Position numbers and translations under genes: made by a program. The notes under the pieces were generated by a model. The model did no database searches. It had not been told where the DNA came from and was given only the letters and a program-made list of their open reading frames with translations. 42,292 nt of DNA. Origin: Austwickia sp. TVS 96-490-7B. GTDB taxonomy: Bacteria > Actinomycetota > Actinomycetes > Actinomycetales > Dermatophilaceae. The stretch is from NCBI RefSeq assembly GCF_019331795.1, contig NZ_JAHPZL010000025.1, forward strand, positions 1-42,292, written 5' to 3'. Each line of letters begins with the position of its first letter. The first letter of the stretch is position 1. Positions 34,172 to 42,292 of this stretch are shown piece after piece.

Positions 34172-35308
34172 TCAGGTGAGGCGGGCGATGCGCGACGGAT
34201 TGACAGTTCCCCGTGGGGCAGGAAGAGTCCAAGCAAGGAATGATCCAGCGGCTCTGACAACACTGAGCCCTGGCACTTCTCCCAGTCGGTACACCATCGG
34301 CTTGCGACGTAAATCCAGCAGATATTGGCCTGGATCTCCCTGTCCGCTGCCGTTGCCCCACGCGACAAACCCCGTGCCGCACACCACGTGTGCGTTGCCT
34401 CCAGCTAAAGGCACATCCAAGTCCTGACCATTTCGACGTACGATCAATCGACCCCGGCCCGGATCAGGACCAGCCAGACCAAACGCGACCATCTCAGGGC
34501 CAGCACAAAAACTAGACAACGACTCTCGGTCGCGCAATCGAGGTCCCGGAATGGGATGACGTGCCCCCGTAGCCCGGTCAATGCTCGTCAGATGCACCTC
34601 GTGCCGATCCAACGCCGGGTCGGCATCCACTGCGAGGAGTCGGCTGCCATCCCACACTGGACTAAACACCGACCGAGCCAACACTCGTGGCGCAGTATTG
34701 CCATCCACAGGAGCCGCGAACAATCGAGACGGCCCAGGTCGAGTCCCCGGAGCAGCTGGTGTCCCTGCGGTCCAATACGCTGATGTGCCGTCAGTGGCAA
34801 GACTCGCATCCGAATCAGGAAGTACCGGAGAAAGCAACCCAGCCTTAGCTGAAGATTGCGAGTCGCCAATCATCAGAGGTGAGACGTTATCGTCAGACGC
34901 CATAATGCGCCAGTCTTCGTCGTCCATGCGGGTGCTGGATGTCTCGCGCCACACAAAACGGCCACCGGCAGAAGTCGCGCTAACCGCCTGACGTGGCGGG
35001 CCCGCCAGATCTTCCGGCAGATCACGGTGGCCACTTTTGTCGATGAGGACGGCATGACCACGCCCCAACCGTTGCCCCTCACTACGAGTGGCGTGAAACG
35101 CCAACACCCGACCAGTCGACGCAAGAGCCAACACCCGGCCGATCTCACTGCTCACGGTGCGTTCATCCGCAAATAATCCTGGGGGTGGCGCTGCCCACGT
35201 CACCGTCCCGTGATCTGGGGAAGAGGGTGCTGGTGCCTCGGCGCACCCGCCGAGGCATCCCACCACCACTGTCAGAGTGGCCAGCCCCGCTCGCGCGGCA
35301 CGACCCAT
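34172..35308 (-). CDS. Lipoprotein with predicted beta-propeller-like repeats
   Basis: The 378-residue protein has a lipobox (CLGGC) at the end of a short signal peptide and then many short strand-loop repeats rich in Gly, Trp and Asp (FVWRETSSTRMDD, SAYWTAGTP, VWDGSRLLAVDAD, FVAWGNGSG, FLAWTLPAP). This suggests a TolB/WD40-like propeller on the cell surface. No enzyme motif is seen. It starts with a 4-bp overlap at the end of the secreted C39-like peptidase gene, so the two probably act together. Confidence 0.65.
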   Translation of the reverse strand: MGRAARAGLATLTVVVGCLGGCAEAPAPSSPDHGTVTWAAPPPGLFADERTVSSEIGRVLALASTGRVLAFHATRSEGQRLGRGHAVLIDKSGHRDLPEDLAGPPRQAVSATSAGGRFVWRETSSTRMDDEDWRIMASDDNVSPLMIGDSQSSAKAGLLSPVLPDSDASLATDGTSAYWTAGTPAAPGTRPGPSRLFAAPVDGNTAPRVLARSVFSPVWDGSRLLAVDADPALDRHEVHLTSIDRATGARHPIPGPRLRDRESLSSFCAGPEMVAFGLAGPDPGRGRLIVRRNGQDLDVPLAGGNAHVVCGTGFVAWGNGSGQGDPGQYLLDLRRKPMVYRLGEVPGLSVVRAAGSFLAWTLPAPRGTVNPSRIARLT

Positions 35309-36027
35309 CAGCGAGCAATCCCGTTGTACTGCAAGTGGTCAGCCGCGAACTGCTCCGTGTCAACCGTCACCGTGGGCGCTTGCACCGAGCGATACCACGA
35401 CACCGTTGGGGCGTTGTACGCCGGATCAGTCCAGGTGCTCGTGCCCTTCGCGTCGTCGTAGGCATAACCCACGATCCAATGCCCGATGGTGCGGTCAACC
35501 GGGTGACCGTTGTAATGAACCCCGCCCGCGATTTCCACCGCGTCAGCGGCGATCGGTCGTTTCTGCACGCCCACCACAGAATGTAATGCGTCCCAGGCCT
35601 GCTCCCCGGTTGGCTTATCTACCTGCGTATACAGCGGAGCCCCCAACCACCGGTTCAAACCTGTCACAAACGTGCCAGCTTTCCACTTGGTGGCTTCCTC
35701 ACGGTCCGTGTCCATATAACCCGGCGCAGCCAACGCCTCCTGACTCAACGGCGCGCCATCAGCTCGACTAGTCGTGGCCCCGACAGCACGAGCGATCATC
35801 TCCCCAGATGCCGGACCGCAGTAGTACTTCTTGATCTGCGGGATCTGAGTGACTGGCAACGACGTCGACGAGGGCGGCGTGTCAGAGCTAGTTGGCGCCG
35901 ACAACCGACCCGAGGATGTCGTGGGCGTTTCCACGGCGCGCGCCGATGACATGGGCAACAGGCAGCACACGCCGATGACGACAGAACCGCTCAGGGCACG
36001 ACGGAGGGTACGACGAACGACAGCCAC
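35308..36027 (-). CDS. Secreted C39-like cysteine peptidase
   Basis: The 239-residue protein has a signal peptide (to about SSARA, residue 30), a Ser/Thr/Pro linker and a papain-like domain. The Cys box IKKYYCGPASGEMIARAV holds the catalytic Cys; GHWIVGYAYDD holds the catalytic His and TWTDPAY the Asp/Asn partner. This matches the secreted C39-like family (PF13529). The likely target is a peptide or a cell-wall crosslink outside the cell. GTG 36027 has TGAGG upstream. It is 118 bp downstream of two WXG100 genes on the same strand. Confidence 0.8.
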   Translation of the reverse strand: MAVVRRTLRRALSGSVVIGVCCLLPMSSARAVETPTTSSGRLSAPTSSDTPPSSTSLPVTQIPQIKKYYCGPASGEMIARAVGATTSRADGAPLSQEALAAPGYMDTDREEATKWKAGTFVTGLNRWLGAPLYTQVDKPTGEQAWDALHSVVGVQKRPIAADAVEIAGGVHYNGHPVDRTIGHWIVGYAYDDAKGTSTWTDPAYNAPTVSWYRSVQAPTVTVDTEQFAADHLQYNGIAR

Positions 36028-36145
36028 AGCGACCTCATTTCCTCACAGATAGCTAGCATCCGCACCATAGACGACGCCTCTGCAAAGTGAATCAGCGGGA
36101 CTGAAACGTACACAGGGGAACTGGATCACCAGGTGAGGTGGGCAG

Positions 36146-36436
36146 TCACGATTCCCAGATGCGGATGTTGGCTTCTACCGCTCCGGTGTAATTGCCGCGC
36201 GCTGTCGTTGCGGCTTTTTCCATCACCCGCACCGCATGCCGCATCTTTTGTGCACCTTTCAACCATTTCTGGTGAGCCTCGGCTTGCGCGTTGGCAGCGT
36301 TGCCAGTCCAGCTATGTTGTAGGCGCCCCATAGCACGGTCGATGTCTGCTAGATCATCGGCGAGGGTTTTGGTGTAAGAAGTCAGATCTGCGATGGCGCG
36401 GTCGAGAGCGGCCGCGTCAATCTTGTAGATTGTCAT
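36146..36436 (-). CDS. WXG100 family protein, toxin-linked
   Basis: The 96-residue two-helix protein has the WXG turn as WTG (LQHSWTGNAANAQAEAHQKW). ATG 36436 has AGAGGGA six bases upstream; the in-frame start at 36466 is not used. It pairs with 36463-36804 (26 bp apart). In actinobacterial toxin loci such pairs help deliver WXG-domain toxins through type VII secretion, and here a toxin is encoded divergently. Confidence 0.88.
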   Translation of the reverse strand: MTIYKIDAAALDRAIADLTSYTKTLADDLADIDRAMGRLQHSWTGNAANAQAEAHQKWLKGAQKMRHAVRVMEKAATTARGNYTGAVEANIRIWES

Positions 36437-36462
36437 GACATATCCCTCTGCTAGGGGTGGAC

Positions 36463-36804
36463 TCACTGCATGTTGAGACCGGAGCTCCGGCCACCGTGAA
36501 GGCCCTGTGCGGATCTGGCAAGTCCTCTGCTAGCGGCCTCGTCCTGAGATTGATAGTCAGCGAGACTCGCGCTGATGGCGCGACCCATCTGATCTAGACC
36601 CGCGAGGACTTCATCAGCAGCGTGACACCACTCCCGCCATGCGGTGGTGTAGGCCTTGCAGGCATTGCCTTGCCAACCCGAAGAAATAAGGGAGTCAACA
36701 GATTTGCTGATGCTGTCCCTTTTGTTGGTCAGGTGTGTCTTTGCTTCGGCGACTTCGGTGGCAGCTTGCCGCAGCGCGGCGATGTCTGCGCTGAACTGCC
36801 CCAT
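36463..36804 (-). CDS. WXG100 family protein, toxin-linked
   Basis: The 113-residue protein has a WQG turn (SSGWQGNACKAYTTAW) and a YQSQDE match to the ESX export signal. It ends in HGGRSSGLNMQ, similar to the tail of the EsxB-like protein at 16989-17309 (GSGLNMG). ATG 36804 has AGGAGAGGA upstream. It is divergent from the polymorphic toxin with only 37 bp between the starts. Confidence 0.88.
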   Translation of the reverse strand: MGQFSADIAALRQAATEVAEAKTHLTNKRDSISKSVDSLISSGWQGNACKAYTTAWREWCHAADEVLAGLDQMGRAISASLADYQSQDEAASRGLARSAQGLHGGRSSGLNMQ

Positions 36805-36841
36805 CAGAGTCCTCTCCTGAATCTGCCCTGCTGCCAGCGCA

Positions 36842-38548
36842 TTGGATGGGGTAGCTGCTAAATCCGGCCAGGGACATGCCACTCTGCTGTCCTCATTGTC
36901 AGGGTGTCAGGCTATGGCCGGTACGACTCCGGAGTGTGCGTCGTGGGGGAAGGGATACGACAAAGCTGCGACATCTGCAGCGAAGACATTATGTGACTTA
37001 GAAGGAATTCTGAGGTCTTTCTCAGCAGCTTGCGTGGCATCAGCAGCCAATCACGATATTGCAGAAGCAATGTCGGCGGGGAAGCGAGCGCCTTCCTCCC
37101 CGTTGCCTTCGATGCCCTCACCGAAGAATGCGGCTGCACCAGTGTCGTGCGCGGGTGGCAACGGATTGACCCCGGACAACTGGGGGATCATCGCAGAAGT
37201 TGCTGCCCTGGCGTGGCCTGATGCAGACATTGACAAGCTTCGAGCCGCTGCAGACGCCTGGGATCAGGCGGCCCGCACTGTCGACGACGTTGGCCATGGC
37301 GTGCAAGACGCGTTGGCAAAAATGGATGGCCTTGTCACCGGTGAGATGGGTGCCGTAGAAGGAAAATTCGCGGCGCTGGCTGAGCATGTGGATCTGGTCG
37401 GTAAGCAGTGTCGGGACCTTCGGGACGCCTGTCGGGGCTATGCGGACGAAATGCAGAAAGTTCACGACGAAGTCATCGAAGCCCTGGTGGAGATGGCTGC
37501 GTCGATCGGGGTGACGATCGTGGTGGGGGTGGCGCTCAGCGTGGTCACCGCCGGAGCGTCAGCAGCGGCGTCAGGTCTGATCTCTGCGGCAGAAGCAGGG
37601 GTCTTCGCGACCCGGATCAGCGTCATTTTGTTGAAGGTGGCGGCCATAGCTGCTCGGATTTCGTCGACTGTGACGAAGGTGATCGAGGTGGTCGGTGCCA
37701 CTGGTAGAGCGGGGGCGCTGACGGTGCGAATGGTTCGCTTTTCCGGGAAATTGGTCACCTTCGCCGCAGCTGACTCAGTTGTCAACGTGGGTGTCGATGC
37801 GGTGATGCATGGCGGTCGGCCAGTCGATGTGGCCGGAGACGTGCGGGACGGTGTCCTCTATGCGCCGTTTGGCCCGCTGGGGGAGAAGATCGGGCGGATG
37901 GCCGCGCCGGCGATCAAGAAAGCTTCACGCTGGGTCGCCGATGACATGCGGACAGCGTTGGCGCGGGTGGGGAGTATCGAGATCCCACGGCTACCTGAGC
38001 CCCCAGCGGTGCTGGCAGGAGTGGGTGGTGCGTTACCGAGCAGCATGGCTTCAAAGCCGTTGACGGTCGGTGAAGTCGTGGCTTCGTGGGGCGTCATGTT
38101 CAAGACCCGACCTGTGAAGGTCGGGAACAAAGCCTTGTATCGTGATCAACATGGGATGATCAACACTAACAAGATTGGAAAGGCGGTGACAATTAACGAA
38201 CGACGCTTAGGCAGGGCCATGGAAGCAGAAGGAAGGAAAAAGGAATACGGGTATACGGCACACCATATCCTGCCAGGGGGCTACGATAGGCCTGTACTGA
38301 ATGCAGTGAAAGAGAAATTTGCGCAGTGGGGCTTTGATTTTGATGATCCCGCTAATGGCGCATGGCTTCCTAACAGGAACGCCCCTAAAGATAGTGTCGG
38401 AGTGTCTCACGTTACTATACATACCCTCGATTACTTAGATTGGGTTGCGAGAGAGTTGGTGTCAGCTAGGAATCTTGAGGAGGGGAAGTTCCTGCTCCGT
38501 AAGATTGGGAGTCTCTTAGAGTCTGGCTCGACTCCTTGGATTGAATAA
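36842..38548 (+). CDS. Polymorphic toxin with WXG-like N-terminus and AHH nuclease domain
   Basis: Counting from TTG 36842 (568 residues), the N-terminus (GHATLLSSLSGCQAMAG, then SWGKGYDKAA) and residues about 120-225 (WPDADIDKLRAAADAW, then helices) match actinobacterial type VII toxin leaders. A hydrophobic stretch follows at about 225-260. The C-terminal domain has the AHH motif at 473-475 (YTAHHILPGG), then NGAWLPNRN and SHVTIHTLDYLDWV, the signature of AHH (HNH/EndoVII-fold) nucleases that cut DNA or RNA in rival cells. The start is uncertain: ATG 36914 lies inside the conserved leader, so an upstream TTG is preferred although it lacks a ribosome binding site. GC drops from about 38140, at the toxin tip. 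Confidence 0.85.
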   Translation: MDGVAAKSGQGHATLLSSLSGCQAMAGTTPECASWGKGYDKAATSAAKTLCDLEGILRSFSAACVASAANHDIAEAMSAGKRAPSSPLPSMPSPKNAAAPVSCAGGNGLTPDNWGIIAEVAALAWPDADIDKLRAAADAWDQAARTVDDVGHGVQDALAKMDGLVTGEMGAVEGKFAALAEHVDLVGKQCRDLRDACRGYADEMQKVHDEVIEALVEMAASIGVTIVVGVALSVVTAGASAAASGLISAAEAGVFATRISVILLKVAAIAARISSTVTKVIEVVGATGRAGALTVRMVRFSGKLVTFAAADSVVNVGVDAVMHGGRPVDVAGDVRDGVLYAPFGPLGEKIGRMAAPAIKKASRWVADDMRTALARVGSIEIPRLPEPPAVLAGVGGALPSSMASKPLTVGEVVASWGVMFKTRPVKVGNKALYRDQHGMINTNKIGKAVTINERRLGRAMEAEGRKKEYGYTAHHILPGGYDRPVLNAVKEKFAQWGFDFDDPANGAWLPNRNAPKDSVGVSHVTIHTLDYLDWVARELVSARNLEEGKFLLRKIGSLLESGSTPWIE

Positions 38549-38563
38549 ATGAGAGGAGAATAT

Positions 38564-39178
38564 ATGAAGATATTCGAAGCTTGGAATGCTCGCGGGATGG
38601 AAGTAATAGATCCCTGCAGTGGCAGCTTGTGGTTACAAGTGGAAGACCAGCGACGCATAGAAGCAGGCTCATTCTATAATTCAGGACCTTGGGTCCCTCC
38701 TGAATTTAAAATTGAACGTAATCCACTTCCTGACGACGAGGTGGAATTCTATTTGCCTTCTAAAGTGTCCGCGATGTTGGGGAGATATCTGATCTTGAGA
38801 GATCAGGCAATATCCTCGATAAGTCACTTATTGGAGCCGTATGGGGAGTTACTTCCGCTGGCTTGCGGCGAAGCCGAACTAATGCTGTGGTGGCCGCGCA
38901 TGGTCGTGGACTGCCTCATAGATGATGTTAATGAGGCGGGTGAACTCTTGTGGTCTATTGATAACGAGCGTGTACTCATGATTCAAGAACCCGAGTTTGA
39001 TCCGCAACGGGTTCCAGATTGTGGCGCGTTTGTGTTACCGCAACCGAAGTACCCGAGTTTAGTGTGGTTTACTGAGGAATTAGTTGAAAAACTGTTGGCG
39101 ACAGGCAACACCGCGGGGATACGATTCAGAGAGGCATGGGATTCAGAAAAAAATAGCTTTAAGAAAAGCATCAAATAA
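38564..39178 (+). CDS. Probable immunity protein (DUF1629/Imm11-like)
   Basis: The 204-residue acidic protein is encoded 15 bp after the AHH toxin, with AGGAGA just upstream of ATG 38564. It has no signal peptide, as expected for a cytoplasmic antitoxin. The C-terminal segment (LVWFTEELVEKLLATGNTAGIRFREAWDS) resembles the end of DUF1629-type immunity proteins. Base composition is AT-rich like the toxin tip, as is usual for exchanged toxin-immunity modules. Its TAA stop directly abuts the left end of an insertion sequence. Confidence 0.7.
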   Translation: MKIFEAWNARGMEVIDPCSGSLWLQVEDQRRIEAGSFYNSGPWVPPEFKIERNPLPDDEVEFYLPSKVSAMLGRYLILRDQAISSISHLLEPYGELLPLACGEAELMLWWPRMVVDCLIDDVNEAGELLWSIDNERVLMIQEPEFDPQRVPDCGAFVLPQPKYPSLVWFTEELVEKLLATGNTAGIRFREAWDSEKNSFKKSIK

Positions 39179-39199
39179 GGGCGTTATTCACGAGGCGTT
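39179..39199 (+). repeat. IS5-like terminal inverted repeat, left
   Basis: This is the left copy of the 21-bp end, directly after the immunity gene stop codon. The stretch to 39324 is the element's non-coding leader and shows no other gene. Confidence 0.85.
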
Positions 39200-39513
39200 A
39201 GCGACCCACCCCCTACACTCCGGGAAACAATCGATACACACCTGTCACCATACGCATATATAAAAACATCGGCCGCTTTGAGATCATTGGGTTAGACGAC
39301 TCACATCTCTCATGAAAGCGACCGATGCGGTACCAGTCTACAACAGGACTCGATCACGATGCACTCGATGAACTCGTCAGGCGGGTCATTGACATTTTTC
39401 ACTCCCGGGGAGTCGACTTGAGTAGACATCGGTTGCCCGTCAAAGAACACGTCATCCTCACCCTGGAACTCCTACGGAACAATCTGTCACAAACGTTCCT
39501 AGCTGATCTGCTA

Positions 39514-40644
39514 GTGTCCTGAGTCATTAGTTCGCTGGCGGTCGGGTAGGATCTGTGTATGCCGGGTCCTGCCGCGAAGTCTCTTGTCCTGACCGATCAT
39601 GAGCGTTCGGTTCTGGTGGGGTGGGTGCGTCGTCCGACGTCGTCGGCGCGGTTGGTGCAGCGGGCCTCGATCGTGTTGGCGTATGCCGATGATCTGTCGG
39701 TTGCCGGGGTGGCGCGGCGGCTGGGAGTGAGTGCGCCGACGGTGGCGAAGTGGCGAGATCGGTTCTTGGTGGGTCGTCTTGATGGTCTGGATGACGCGCC
39801 GCGGCCAGGGCAGCCGCGCAAGCTGACGGACGAACAGATCAACGCCCTGATCACGCGGACCTTGCAGGATGCCCCACCGAAGGGGGACACGCAGTGGTCG
39901 ACGCGGTCGATGGCGGCCGGCCAGGGGTTGAACCAGACCCAGGTGTCGCGGATCTGGCGGGCGTTCGGCCTCAAACCCCACGCGGTGGACTCTTAGAAGC
40001 TGTCCAAGGACCCCGACTTCGTGGACAAAGTCCGCGACATCGTGGGGCTGTACATGTCACCGCCACAAAACGCGTTGGTCTTCGCCGTGGACGAGAAGTC
40101 GCAGATCCAGGCCCTGGACCGGACCGCGCCGATCCTGCCGATGATGCCCGGGACGCCCGCGCGAGCCACCCACGACTACGTCCGCCACGGCACCACCACA
40201 CTGTTCGCCGCGCTGGACATCCTCACCGGGTCGGTGATCGCACGCAACTACCGCCGCCACCGCTCAGCGGAGTTCTTGCGCTTCCTCAAAGAGGTCGAGG
40301 CAGCCACCCCCAAAGACCTCGACCTGCACCTTGTCCTGGACAACTACGCCACCCACAAGACACCGGCCGTCAAGGCATGGCTGCTCAAGCACCCCCGCGT
40401 GGTGCTGCACTTCACCCCCACCTCGGCGTCCTGGCGGGGCCTGGTCGAGCGCTGGTTCGCCGAGCTGACCCGCCGAAAGCTTCAACACTCAACCCACCGC
40501 TCCGTCATCGAACTCGAACGCGACATCGTGACCTGGACCCAGAACTGGAACAAGGACCCCAAACCATTCGTCTGGACCAAGATCGCCGACCAGATCCTCG
40601 AAACCCTCGCGGGCTACTGCCAACGAATCAACGACTCAAGACAC
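39514..40644 (+). mobile_element. IS630-family insertion sequence nested in the IS5-like transposase
   Basis: The 1131-bp element is flanked by TA on both sides (39512-39513 and 40645-40646), the IS630/Tc1-mariner target. The ends are imperfect inverted repeats: GTGTCCTGAGTCATTAGTTCG on the left versus a right end that reads, on the reverse strand, GTGTCTTGAGTCGTTGATTCG. Excision at the TA recreates the host frame. Confidence 0.92.
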
Positions 40645-40647
40645 TAG
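39559..40647 (+). pseudogene. IS630 transposase with in-frame amber codon
   Basis: Two same-frame segments (39559-39993 and 39997-40647) are separated only by TAG at 39994-39996, in PHAVDS-stop-KLSKDPDF, where a tryptophan codon would fit. The first part has a helix-turn-helix (SVAGVARRLGVSAPTVAKWRDRF). The second has the DDE set: VFAVDEKSQ, LVLDNYATHK and WRGLVERWFAEL. The final TAG is formed by the flanking TA plus the next G. A GTG at 40021 could restart translation but would lack the DNA-binding domain. The nonsense change probably inactivates this copy. Confidence 0.88.
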
Positions 40648-41262
40648 ATATTTCACAATCCACCGCTTCTCGAATCTATCGCAGGATGCTCCCGGTCATC
40701 AATGAAGCACTCATCTTGACAGGTATCCCCATAGAGCAAGCAGCCAGTGATGGCCGAGCCATCCTCATCGACGGCACGTACGTCCCAACGGGCAACCGCC
40801 CAGCTCAGGGGCAAGATCTCACCAAAGCAAACTACTCCGGCAAACGCCGTTGCCAGTGTTTAAGCATCCAGGTCGCTTCCACCTTGGAAGGACAACTCCT
40901 AGCGATCTCCACACCGGTTCCCGGAGCTCGACATGACTCTGCTGCTCTCGACCTCACCGGCTGGTCACAGATCCTCACAGAAAACCACACGCCATGGATA
41001 GCCGACACCGCTTACATCGTCCATGGAGCACGAACGCCTCTCAAAAAGAAGAAAGGACAAGAGCGAACCGACCATGAGAAACGCTACAACAAAGAAATAT
41101 CAAGCATTCGCAGCCATGTCGAACACGCCATCGGACACCTTAAACAATGGAAAATCCTCGCCACCGGCTATCGAGGCAGACTCACCGAACTCCCCGATAT
41201 CATTGCCGTCATTACCCGACTCGAGCTCTATCGACTTGGCTGGTAGCCAAGAATGACCTGGA

Positions 41263-41283
41263 AACGCCTCGTGAATAACGCCC
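41263..41283 (-). repeat. IS5-like terminal inverted repeat, right
   Basis: This is the right end of the interrupted IS5-like element and the exact reverse complement of 39179-39199. Confidence 0.85.
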
Positions 41284-41290
41284 TCAGTAC

Positions 41291-41575
41291 ATGGGCCCCG
41301 CTTCTGCTTACTCGGCCGTATTGGAATCTATCCACCACGACGTCGAACAACTTATTAATGCAAACCCATCCATGTTCAGTTTCACTAATCAGAGTAACAC
41401 GATACTCGAGATAAGGGACTTCCAGACAGCAGGCGTTGTTGCCTTCGCCCGCGGGTGCCCATTACATAAGCAAAAGGCAGGAAAAACCAAAATTTCGAAC
41501 CAAACAGTTCAGGTGAAGGACGAATACCTGCAAAAGTGCATACAAGACATGCAGTCGCTAGTTGATAAACTATAG
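41291..41575 (+). CDS. Hypothetical ORF between two inverted IS copies
   Basis: The 94-residue ORF (SAVLESIHHDVEQLINANPS at the start, KDEYLQKCIQDMQSLVDKL at the end) is helical and charged, with AT-rich codons like the toxin-immunity region. It starts 8 bp after the IS end and has no ribosome binding site. It may be the surviving 3' part of a gene cut by the IS, perhaps another immunity gene. No family is recognised. Confidence 0.35.
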   Translation: MGPASAYSAVLESIHHDVEQLINANPSMFSFTNQSNTILEIRDFQTAGVVAFARGCPLHKQKAGKTKISNQTVQVKDEYLQKCIQDMQSLVDKL

Positions 41576-41588
41576 GTCGCTCCTCTCA

Positions 41589-42148
41589 GGGCGTTATTCA
41601 CGAGGCGTTTCTAGGCCATTCTTGACTATCTGCCGATTCGGCATAGCTCGATTCGGGTGGTAGTGGCGAAGATGTCGGGGAGTTCGGCGAGTCTTCCCCG
41701 GTAACCGGTGGCGAGGATTTTCCATTGTTTAAGGTGTCCGATGGCGCGTTCGACACGGCTGCGGATGCTGGGTTTTTTTGTTGTAGTGTTTTTCATTGTC
41801 GGCTCATTCGTGTCCTTTCTTCTTTGTGAGGGGTGTCAGTGCGCCCTGGGCGGCGTCGGCGATCCATGGTGTGCGGTTTTCTGCGAGGATCTGTGACTCG
41901 CCGGTGAGGTCGAGGGTAGCGGAGTCGTGTCGAGCTCCTGGAGTGGGAACAGATGTTGCGAGGAGTTGTCGGGTCAGGGTGGAGGCAACCTGGATGTTGA
42001 AACACTGGCAACGGCGTTTGCCGGAGTAGTTGGCTTTCGTGACCTCTTTCCCCTGAGCTGGGCGGTTTCCGGTAGGGACGTAGGTGCCATCGATGAGGCA
42101 TAGCTCGGCCATCACTCGCAGCTTGCTCTATGGGGATACCTGTCAAGA
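41589..42148 (-). mobile_element. Decayed inverted copy of the IS5-like element
   Basis: The left end (41589-41609) is identical to the 21-bp terminal repeat of the upstream element, and the sequence continues as a diverged copy of its transposase 3' part, on the minus strand. Similarity stops at about 42148, where an ISL3 transposase fragment begins. The other end of the element is missing. Confidence 0.85.
41626..42148 (-). pseudogene. IS5-like transposase fragment with frameshift, deletion and stop
   Basis: Read from 42148 leftward, LTGIPIEQAASDGRA matches the intact copy. One extra base near 42110 then shifts the frame to LIDGTYVPTGNRPAQG. Before LTPLTKKKGHE several codons are lost and a stop follows. 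The tail RAIGHLKQWKILATGYRGRL to the final TAG (41626-41628) is again recognisable. It is clearly non-functional. Confidence 0.85.
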
Positions 42149-42292
42149 GGAGAGTTTTCAGGCGGGCATGCACGGTGCCGTGCTCGTCGCGGGTCAGGTC
42201 GACCATCCCGGTGAGCATCCTTGGGCCGCGAACACGCTGGTCGACGTGCTGCCACACATGCTCGTCAACACCCAGCATGGCCACGCCATCGA
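42149..42292 (-). pseudogene. ISL3-family transposase fragment (truncated)
   Basis: The minus-strand frame from the window edge reads VAMLGVDEHVWQHVDQRVRG, then LTGMVDLTRDEHG, typical of the start of the ISL3 DDE domain with its first Asp. It fuses at about 42148 to the IS5-like remnant, so at least this end is truncated. The rest lies outside the window. Confidence 0.75.

Larger units (their letters stand above)
39325..41246 (+). pseudogene. IS5-like (DDE_Tnp_4) transposase, split by insertion
   Basis: Codons 1-63 (39325-39513, ending FLADLL) and the rest (40647-41246, beginning DISQSTASRIYRRM) are separated by an IS630 element. Joining them at the TA restores one 262-residue frame exactly. 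The N-terminal part is a helix-turn-helix. The catalytic residues appear as LIDGTYV (Asp), WIADTAY (Asp) and RSHVEHAIGHLKQW (Glu). The coding sequence is otherwise intact, so the insertion is recent relative to decay. The protein is not made as such. Confidence 0.88.
39179..41283 (+). mobile_element. IS5-family-like insertion sequence, interrupted by an IS630 element
   Basis: The ends are perfect 21-bp inverted repeats beginning GGGCGTTATTCACGAGGCG (39179-39199 and 41263-41283). Removing the inner element and one TA leaves 972 bp, a normal size for an IS with one DDE transposase gene. Flanks are TAA on the left and TCA on the right, so no clean target duplication is seen; rearrangement after insertion is possible. 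Confidence 0.88.

Noticed and set aside
39894-41246. 450-codon frame spanning the IS630 and IS5-like transposases
   Set aside because: It only joins an out-of-frame part of the IS630 transposase to the true 3' part of the IS5-like one; not a natural fusion gene.
1-42292. tRNA or rRNA genes
   Set aside because: No cloverleaf-like or rRNA-like sequence was recognised by eye; a covariance-model scan would be needed to exclude small RNAs.

Overview
The window is high-GC DNA with GC-biased third codon positions, WXG100/ESX-type genes, a fused MrpA subunit and ATGA-overlapping operons, which points to an actinobacterium (Actinomycetota). The genus cannot be fixed from the sequence. A sialidase, a sialic acid catabolic locus, a polymorphic toxin and several insertion sequences suggest a host-associated species.

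Left part (1-15.9 kb): a sialic acid scavenging and catabolism locus. It has a secreted sialidase and nanE on the minus strand, a GntR/FCD regulator, an SBP_5-type ABC importer with a permease-ATPase fusion (siaEFGI/satABCD architecture), nanA and nanK. A near-identical 19-bp operator-like motif lies upstream of the sialidase and between the regulator and the importer. nagB, which completes the route to fructose-6-phosphate, lies apart at 28.3 kb. Inserted between the sialidase and the GntR gene is a compact RiPP-type locus. It contains a B12-binding radical SAM maturase, a DUF5825-like partner overlapping it by 4 bp, and upstream two small ORFs. One encodes a 28-residue peptide with an excellent Shine-Dalgarno and is followed by a 13-bp hairpin. 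This is my best candidate for an undescribed system. Its likely promoter region contains one of the two sialic-acid-locus operator motifs.

Middle (15.7-29 kb): two WXG100 genes with an EspG-like gene (type VII secretion), separated by a perfect 18-bp hairpin. Next come a PAP2 phosphatase, a small membrane protein, a six-gene Mrp Na+/H+ antiporter operon (A/B fused, C, D, E, F, G), a cyclophilin lipoprotein, an MMPL/RND transporter and nagB.

Right (29-39.2 kb): a MacAB-like export operon (lipoprotein, adaptor, ATPase, FtsX-type permease), then an AT-richer gap with two weak ORFs. Beyond it is a minus-strand group of a beta-propeller-like lipoprotein, a secreted C39-like cysteine peptidase and two WXG100 proteins. 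Divergent from these is a polymorphic toxin with a C-terminal AHH nuclease domain, followed by its probable immunity gene.

Right end (39.2-42.3 kb): an insertion-sequence graveyard. An IS5-like element starts directly after the immunity stop codon and is split by an IS630-family element at a TA. The IS630 transposase carries an in-frame amber codon. A decayed inverted copy of the IS5-like element follows, fused to an ISL3 transposase fragment at the window edge.
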